A stretch of DNA of 56,836 nt from Planctomyces sp. SH-PL62. GTDB taxonomy: Bacteria > Planctomycetota > Planctomycetia > Planctomycetales > Planctomycetaceae. The stretch's first letter is position 1. Every line of letters begins with the position of its first letter. The notes beneath the pieces were generated by a model. It did not search any database. It was not told the DNA's origin and saw only the letters and a program-made list of their open reading frames with translations. The translations under genes and the position numbers were made by a program. Location of the stretch: the NCBI GenBank assembly GCA_945905295.1, contig CAMDPX010000013.1:1-56836 (forward strand), read 5' to 3'. Positions 52,199 through 56,836 of the stretch are shown here, piece after piece.

Positions 52199-52272
52199 GC
52201 CCGACGAATGAAAGGAGACGACGAATAAATCCAACAACGAAAGAATTCGTCGTCTCCTTTCATTCGTCGGGC
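52199..52272. repeat. Inverted repeat, same arms as 8575-8653
   Basis: Arms 52199-52226 and 52245-52272 are perfect complements (gcccgacgaatgaaaggaga and onward), with an 18-base loop. It lies 35 bases upstream of the 762-residue gene, again in the 5' region of a minus-strand gene. Confidence 0.92.
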
Positions 52273-52310
52273 TCGTTCCTCGAATCAACCGCAGCCAGGA
52301 TTTCATTCGC

Positions 52311-53714
52311 TCATCGCGAGCATGGCAACTGTTCCGCCAACTTGAGGCAGATGTTGTAAAGCAGATCGAGCGATGTCTTGGCATCCGCACGGCTGATGGT
52401 CAGCGGCGGGCTGATGCGCAGCACCTTCCCGGCCAGCGCGCCGAGCAGATGAATGCCGTCCTCACCGAGACCGAGATAACACGCTTCGACAATGCGGACG
52501 GCAACTTCATTGGCCGTCAGTGCGCCGCGCGGTGCGCATTCGATGCCGTAAACAAGCCCCTCACGTTCGCCGCGAACTTTCGCGATCAGGCCGGTCTCTT
52601 TCAGTCGATTGAGTCCGTCGAAGAACTCGGCCGTGAGCGATCGTGTGTGTTCGAGAATCGGATTCGCTTCAAACTCGTCGAGCGTCGCCAGCACTGCCGC
52701 GCAGCCGAGCGGATTGCCGGACCAGGTGTCGGACGCTTCGCCGTATTTCAGGCTGGCGGTGATGTCTGCTCGGCCGACCGCCGCGCTGACTGGGACGCCA
52801 TTTCCCAAACCTTTACCGAGCGTCACGAAGTCCGGCTCGATACCGTAAGACTCAAACGCAAACAGACGGCCACAGCGACCAAAGTTGGCCTGCACTTCGT
52901 CAAGAATGAACGCAATGTCGTGAGCTCGACAGAAGCGTTGCAGAAGTTGGAGGTATGCAACCGGAGGATGATAGCTGCCGCCTCCGCCAAGATACGGCTC
53001 GGTGATCAGACAGTTGAGCCGCTCGCCGTATTCGGCCCAGAGCTTCTCCAGTTCATTGACGTAGGGCGCAGGGTCGAACGTCGCACCGGACTTGCTGACG
53101 TCATCGCACTCGGCCATCGGGAAGCTGATGAACTTCACGCGCGGATCGCGATCGTGATCGGTCTCGCAACCGGTGACGGCTCCGGCCAATCCCTTCTTTC
53201 CGTGAAAGCCGTAGCGTGTGGCAAGAATGATGTCGCGAGATTCATCCCGATGCAGACAAGCCCACAGCGCCTTCTGCACTGCTTCGCTGCCAGACGCGGC
53301 CCACATCACCGTCTGCAATCGGTCGCCACCGTTCGAACCTTGCAGGCATTGAACCAACCGCTCGGTCGCGCGCGTTTCGATCTCCGTGACCGCGTTGTAC
53401 GCCGTCAGTGGCACGGCCGCGTAATAGTCATCAAACCCATTCGACGGCTTGAGCATCTCCGCCGACCAACCCATGTACCCGGCCAATCGCCCCAGCCATC
53501 GCTTCGGATTGTGTCCCAAGTTCGCGACCAACACGCCGGAGCTGTAGTCGTACAACCGCCGATTCTCCGGCGTCCAATGGAACACTCCCGCCGACTTGGC
53601 AAGCACCGCTTGAGTCGGAGTAAACGTTCGCAATGCGAGCGCCTCGCGATCGGTGACAACCTGGCGAGCGGCGTTGGATCGGGTTTCATTCGGGAACTGG
53701 ATGGGTTGTGTCAT
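52311..53714 (-). CDS. Class III PLP-dependent aminotransferase
   Basis: 467 residues; ATG 53714 with aaggatcacc upstream. Family features: VMWAASGSEAVQKALWA phosphate-binding segment, FILDEVQANFGRCGRLFAFE (metal/PLP-binding Asp and Gln), and the Schiff-base lysine in TLGKGLGNGVP. It resembles 4-aminobutyrate/ornithine-type transaminases, but KYGEASDTWSGNPLGCAA and the short C-terminus are not specific enough to name a substrate. It lies downstream of a PIN fragment in the same direction. Confidence 0.9.
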   Translation of the reverse strand: MTQPIQFPNETRSNAARQVVTDREALALRTFTPTQAVLAKSAGVFHWTPENRRLYDYSSGVLVANLGHNPKRWLGRLAGYMGWSAEMLKPSNGFDDYYAAVPLTAYNAVTEIETRATERLVQCLQGSNGGDRLQTVMWAASGSEAVQKALWACLHRDESRDIILATRYGFHGKKGLAGAVTGCETDHDRDPRVKFISFPMAECDDVSKSGATFDPAPYVNELEKLWAEYGERLNCLITEPYLGGGGSYHPPVAYLQLLQRFCRAHDIAFILDEVQANFGRCGRLFAFESYGIEPDFVTLGKGLGNGVPVSAAVGRADITASLKYGEASDTWSGNPLGCAAVLATLDEFEANPILEHTRSLTAEFFDGLNRLKETGLIAKVRGEREGLVYGIECAPRGALTANEVAVRIVEACYLGLGEDGIHLLGALAGKVLRISPPLTISRADAKTSLDLLYNICLKLAEQLPCSR

Positions 53715-54164
53715 GGTGATCCTTCAGGTGGGCTATTTCAGGAGGGCATTGACGCCAGCTTGTTCAAAGTAGTGTTCCGTCGTCAGTGCGTCGGCGAGAC
53801 CATAATCGTGCATTACGACAAACGAAATGCAGTCGGTCAACGACCAGTCTTTGTCGGGACGTTTTCCGAAGAGCTCCACACGACGCTCGAACAATTGTTC
53901 GTTGGCGGGGACGTGATACGGATCGCAGGAATTAGCCGCGTATAAGTTGGCGCTGCCGATGGAGTGGCGTCCGCCGGATCGCTCGACGGCTGCAACAGGC
54001 CGCGTGCGTTGGAGTCATTGAACACCAACTTGGGCGACGTACTCGGCACTCGCTGCTCGACATGCTGGATGTGCTCGGCGAGGGGAATGTTTTCGGGCCG
54101 AGTGCCGCCGATGCGTTGATCGTCGATCAAGAAGGCAAGGCTTTGATCGACTCGATTTCCGAGT
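53715..54164. other. Region with PIN-domain fragment, otherwise no clear gene
   Basis: 450 bases between the aminotransferase and the hydrolase. The PIN fragment (53733-53949) occupies half. In the rest, a plus-strand frame (about 53975-54180) has coding-like composition but no start or recognisable family; I leave it uncalled. Confidence 0.4.
53733..53949 (-). pseudogene. PIN-domain toxin, C-terminal fragment
   Basis: 72 codons without a start, ending 18 bases before the aminotransferase start. PYHVPANEQLFERRVELFGK, then RPDKDWSLTDCISFVVM and ALTTEHYFEQAGVNALL, are the C-terminal half of a PIN-domain ribonuclease (VapC-like). The catalytic Asp in SLTDC is present, but the N-terminal half with the first acidic residues is missing. 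It is a relic of a toxin-antitoxin locus. Confidence 0.75.
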
Positions 54165-55616
54165 CTACTTGGACTTCAAGCCGACCGTGTTCACGGCGAT
54201 GACTCGGTACTGATGCGTCTTGCCGGCTTGGGTGTCGGTGAATCGCATCTCCACCAGCGGTTGCGTGGGGGTGTCGCTGTAAGAGAGGTTCTGGAAGATC
54301 GGACGACCGAAGGGGTTTTTGGCTTGCTCTGGAACGTTGGCAAGGAACTGCCCGTCACGCTCAATGATGAAGCCGGCGAGACCGCTTTCGAGGTCGGCTT
54401 CGGCGGACCAGGTTAGCACATTGTCTGAGACGCGCAGATTCGTCGGAGCAGGCGGAGGTGAGGTGTCTGTCACCGCCGAGTCTTTGATGTACTGCGTCCA
54501 CGCGGTGGCCACAGACTCATTCGGAAGCCACACGGATTTTTCGACAGCACCCGCGAACTTCGCTGCCGGAACGGGAGCGACGACATTCGCATCACCGGCA
54601 TTGAGCGGAGCAATCCAACCGTCTTTGTTCGACATCGGCTTCAGCGGATCGCCACTCTTCGCGGGCAAACGCGCGGTCAGACAGGCATCAAACCAGGGCA
54701 TCGCCAGATAGCGTTGGTTGCCACAATCATGGCTCGACAACGGATCGACGGACACGCCGATGAGTCCCCCCTTGGCTCGCACAGCGAGAAAGAACGCTTC
54801 GTTTCCCGGCCACACTCCGGCAAACCGACTTTCTTTATCCGTGACCCCTTCTTTGGTGCCGAGATTACACATCACCGGCACTTGGCAGGCTGCGTCCGAA
54901 ATGGTGTAGGGGGCGGGCTTGCCTTCGGCGGCGGTGATCGGCGGCACTCCCGAACGGAGCCAGGCTGCGGCAACTCGATCGGGGTGCAGGAACGTCATGC
55001 CGCCTGCCCAATGTCCGCCCCCACTGTGTCCCCAGAGAGCCCACGGCACGGTGGCCAATTCCGGATGACTCGACTTCGCGCCCAGTTCGATCAGCGATTT
55101 CTGAAACATCGCATCCGAGCCGTTGCGAGGATCGCACCACAACTGACAGTTGGCTTTCTCCGGCTGCTCATACACCGGACTCATCAACGCGCAGCCGTGC
55201 TTCTTGGCCAATGCCTGCCAATGCAAATCGAACGCGCCGGTCTGCCCCGACTTGCACGAGCCTTCGCCGCAACCGTGCTGATGCACGATCAACCCGCGCA
55301 GCGTTTTGACTTCCGGTGGAATCCAAACGGTGAAGCTGACCGGATAGACCAGCTCGCCCGGCTGCGACGAGCCTTCGTAGCGCACCCGGTAGTACGGCGG
55401 ATCGGCGACCAGAGAATTGACATACGGCGGCTCTTGGGCGGAGACCGTACCAATCAGGACGACAACGAGCAGAGCGATTCTCCGCGCGGTCAAAATTGAC
55501 ACAGGCGAGCGGGGCGGCGTCAGCCCCCCGGTGCGTTGATCGCTGTGAAACCGGGGGGCTGACGCCACCCCGCTCGCCTGGTTCAGTCGCAGTCGTGTGA
55601 GAAATAAATGACGCAT
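54165..55616 (-). CDS. Alpha/beta hydrolase with a C-terminal fibronectin III-like domain, signal peptide interrupted by a repeat
   Basis: 483 residues from ATG 55616, or 445 from GTG 55502. From the first start, residues 12-38 ([20 protein letters not shown]) come from the inverted repeat 55503-55579; after it, [20 protein letters not shown] is a signal peptide. The hydrolase body has [14 protein letters not shown] and the nucleophile motif WGHSGGG. The last about 90 residues form an FnIII-like beta domain ([17 protein letters not shown]). It is likely an exported esterase or acetyl-xylan-esterase-like enzyme. Either start could be used; the repeat decides which. Confidence 0.8.
   Translation of the reverse strand: MRHLFLTRLRLNQASGVASAPRFHSDQRTGGLTPPRSPVSILTARRIALLVVVLIGTVSAQEPPYVNSLVADPPYYRVRYEGSSQPGELVYPVSFTVWIPPEVKTLRGLIVHQHGCGEGSCKSGQTGAFDLHWQALAKKHGCALMSPVYEQPEKANCQLWCDPRNGSDAMFQKSLIELGAKSSHPELATVPWALWGHSGGGHWAGGMTFLHPDRVAAAWLRSGVPPITAAEGKPAPYTISDAACQVPVMCNLGTKEGVTDKESRFAGVWPGNEAFFLAVRAKGGLIGVSVDPLSSHDCGNQRYLAMPWFDACLTARLPAKSGDPLKPMSNKDGWIAPLNAGDANVVAPVPAAKFAGAVEKSVWLPNESVATAWTQYIKDSAVTDTSPPPAPTNLRVSDNVLTWSAEADLESGLAGFIIERDGQFLANVPEQAKNPFGRPIFQNLSYSDTPTQPLVEMRFTDTQAGKTHQYRVIAVNTVGLKSK
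55503..55579. repeat. Inverted repeat shared with position 27-55
   Basis: Arms 55503-55531 and 55551-55579 (aggcgagcggggcggcgtca and onward) pair 28 of 29; the right arm also matches 27-55 in 28 of 29 bases, some 55 kb away. It lies inside the hydrolase's 5' coding region. Confidence 0.92.
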
Positions 55617-55657
55617 CGGACTCACCAATGTTTGAGGTTCGAGAATTGGTCGGCAAT

Positions 55658-56398
55658 TTATTGAAGCCGGTGTTCGTACAGAGACTCGTAACTTTCGAGG
55701 CAACGGCGATAAAGATCGGCGAGCGAGTCAGGGACTTGGTCGGGCTTGGGCTGGTACGCACGGAACGCGGTTGTCGTTTCGACCTCTTTATACCAGTGCT
55801 TGGCCCAAACACCGTCCGTCGGACGCAGACCGGGAGCCCAGGAGAGCATCGACTCTTGGAAGTCGATCTGGAGTGCCTCACACAGCAGGCCCAATTGCTG
55901 ACGTGGGTTGTTGAGCATCTCGACCGAATCGATCACCAGCGGAGTGACTCCCGTGTGCTGGCGGACCCACTGAAACATCTCGAGTTGTTGAGGGAAGCCA
56001 GTGTCTTCGTCGGCGGGGTTGGGAACGATCTTGATGTAGGACGTGAGCACGTCGCGCGGATGTCGAATCAGAAAGCAGTTCGTCACGTTGGCCAGCCAGC
56101 CACGGTCAATGCTCGGCAGCAAGTGGTGAGTCATTTGCTTTTGATAAAAGATGCGTTGGCCGTCGGGAATTGGTCCGGTGAGCCACGCGACGACCTGTTG
56201 CCAATCGGTTTCGCCGGCGGCGATCACTTCGTCTTTGCCTGGATGATCCTTCTGAGTGGCGTGCAAGTAGTGGGCATAGAACGGCTCGTCGCAGACGACC
56301 GTGTCATTGCGATTGCCCCACGACCGCATCATCGCGGTGGAGATGTTGCGCGGACCGGACCACATGGCAAGACGGAGAGGCGCGGAGGAGTTCGACAT
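55658..56398 (-). CDS. Sulfotransferase-family protein
   Basis: 246 residues. [21 protein letters not shown] resembles the PAPS 5'-phosphosulphate loop, and [19 protein letters not shown] the 3'-phosphate-binding segment with Arg and Ser. [17 protein letters not shown] precedes the C-terminal helix. Members transfer sulphate to small molecules or, in this branch, have unknown acceptors. No obvious Shine-Dalgarno ahead of ATG 56398. It stands in the same direction as the hydrolase, 42 bases upstream of it, possibly co-transcribed. Confidence 0.8.
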   Translation of the reverse strand: MSNSSAPLRLAMWSGPRNISTAMMRSWGNRNDTVVCDEPFYAHYLHATQKDHPGKDEVIAAGETDWQQVVAWLTGPIPDGQRIFYQKQMTHHLLPSIDRGWLANVTNCFLIRHPRDVLTSYIKIVPNPADEDTGFPQQLEMFQWVRQHTGVTPLVIDSVEMLNNPRQQLGLLCEALQIDFQESMLSWAPGLRPTDGVWAKHWYKEVETTTAFRAYQPKPDQVPDSLADLYRRCLESYESLYEHRLQ

Positions 56399-56587
56399 CG
56401 AGGATGCTCAAGTTCGGTGGACAGAGTTGGCGAATCATTCCGAGGGGAAAATCATGGGGCTGAGGCATCGCGATGTGAAGGCTACGACATTGCGATTTGG
56501 TGACGGCACGAGAGCGCGAGAGGTTCAGATCTTCGTCCCGCTGCGGTTCTGCCGTTTGACCGAGTTCTCAATCCAACGATGTTCGCA

Positions 56588-56697
56588 AACCCCACCGAGC
56601 TTGTCTCGGTGGATTCGGGCTTTTGCACTACGTCGTGCTTCACTCCCAATCGTGATCGGCGTAGAGCAAAAGCCTGGAACCACCGAGACAAGGGGCC
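56588..56697. repeat. Inverted repeat of the 1354-1467 family, right arm truncated
   Basis: Left arm aaccccaccgagcttgtctc and onward, inner stem gggcttttgcactacg / cgtagagcaaaagcct, then ccaccgagacaag where the right arm breaks off. The same arms form the repeat at 1354-1467 in the NuoM-like gene. Confidence 0.88.
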
Positions 56698-56699
56698 TG

Positions 56700-56836
56700 T
56701 CGGTTTAATCGAAGCGTGTTCGCGTATAAGCGTCCAAATTGCAGGTCACTTCAAAAAAATGTCATTCGGACGCTTAAAGTGCCAAATTCAAATTAGTGTA
56801 AATGTACTGAACAGGGCTTCTTTCCGATTAAACCGA
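56700..56836. mobile_element. Small element with terminal inverted repeats (MITE candidate)
   Basis: 137 bases beginning tcggtttaatcg and ending with its complement cgattaaaccga exactly at the window end. An internal inverted repeat, aagcgtcc / ggacgctt, lies at 56728-56775. It is AT-richer than its neighbours and codes for nothing visible. It abuts the point where the preceding repeat's arm is cut. Confidence 0.65.

Noticed and set aside
53975-54180. Plus-strand coding-like frame upstream of the hydrolase end
   Set aside because: It reads GEGNVFGPSAADALIVDQ plausibly, but lacks a start codon, ribosome-binding site and recognised family.

Overview
The window looks like a chromosomal segment from a planctomycete. 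The evidence is two DUF1501 proteins with twin-arginine-like N-termini, a type III glutamine synthetase, many large secreted or lipoproteins of unknown function, DUF6807/PmoA-like and DUF1295 proteins, and a tyrosine integrase whose sequence resembles those I associate with planctomycete islands. Assignment is by protein resemblance only; no 16S gene is present.

Layout. 1-4.0 kb (minus): a NuoM-like and a NuoL-like membrane subunit, overlapping by one base. The NuoM-like gene runs off the left edge with no stop in the window. 4.0-4.6 kb (minus): a TrpG/PabA amidotransferase. 5.2-7.4 kb (plus): glutamine synthetase III. 7.6-10.1 kb (minus): a secreted protein and a DUF1501 protein. 10.4 kb (plus): rpsT. 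10.8-13.3 kb (minus): two tandem cyclophilins and a DUF6807 protein. 13.5-22.4 kb: DUF1295 protein, VWA/BatA-like protein, Ala/Gly/Pro-rich lipoprotein, second DUF1501 protein, a small coupled gene, a cytochrome P450 and a thioredoxin-fold lipoprotein. 22.5-26.7 kb (minus): LexA, then an NtrC-type regulator with its sensor kinase.

27.38-40.69 kb is a 13.3-kb genomic island inserted at the 3' end of tRNA-Leu(UAA). A 20-bp copy of the tRNA end (19/20 identical) marks the far boundary. The island carries HicB/HicA, DUF3800, a 40-codon coupled ORF, RadC, a complete type I restriction-modification operon (hsdR, hsdS, hsdM) with two DUF1016/PDDEXK genes inside it, and a degenerate integrase next to the tRNA. 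The integrase lacks its N-terminus and has an in-frame TGA, so the island is probably fixed.

40.8-56.8 kb: tilS, ftsK, a DUF4258 toxin-antitoxin-like pair, an rtcB fragment, large secreted or membrane proteins, a class III aminotransferase, a PIN-domain fragment, an alpha/beta hydrolase and a sulfotransferase.

The most unusual theme is palindromic DNA. At least fifteen inverted repeats are scattered over the window. Several lie inside open reading frames without breaking them: three in the NuoM-like gene, one in the NuoL-like gene and one in a signal peptide. One supplies the ribosome-binding site and start codon of a gene. Two arm sequences occur at both ends of the window, more than 40 kb apart. 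A second, shorter kind of palindrome has multiplied inside both DUF1016 genes of the island, where each unit encodes a repeated peptide of about nine residues. The hsdM tail is also duplicated on either side of the first DUF1016 gene, which suggests that this gene entered the operon as a module.
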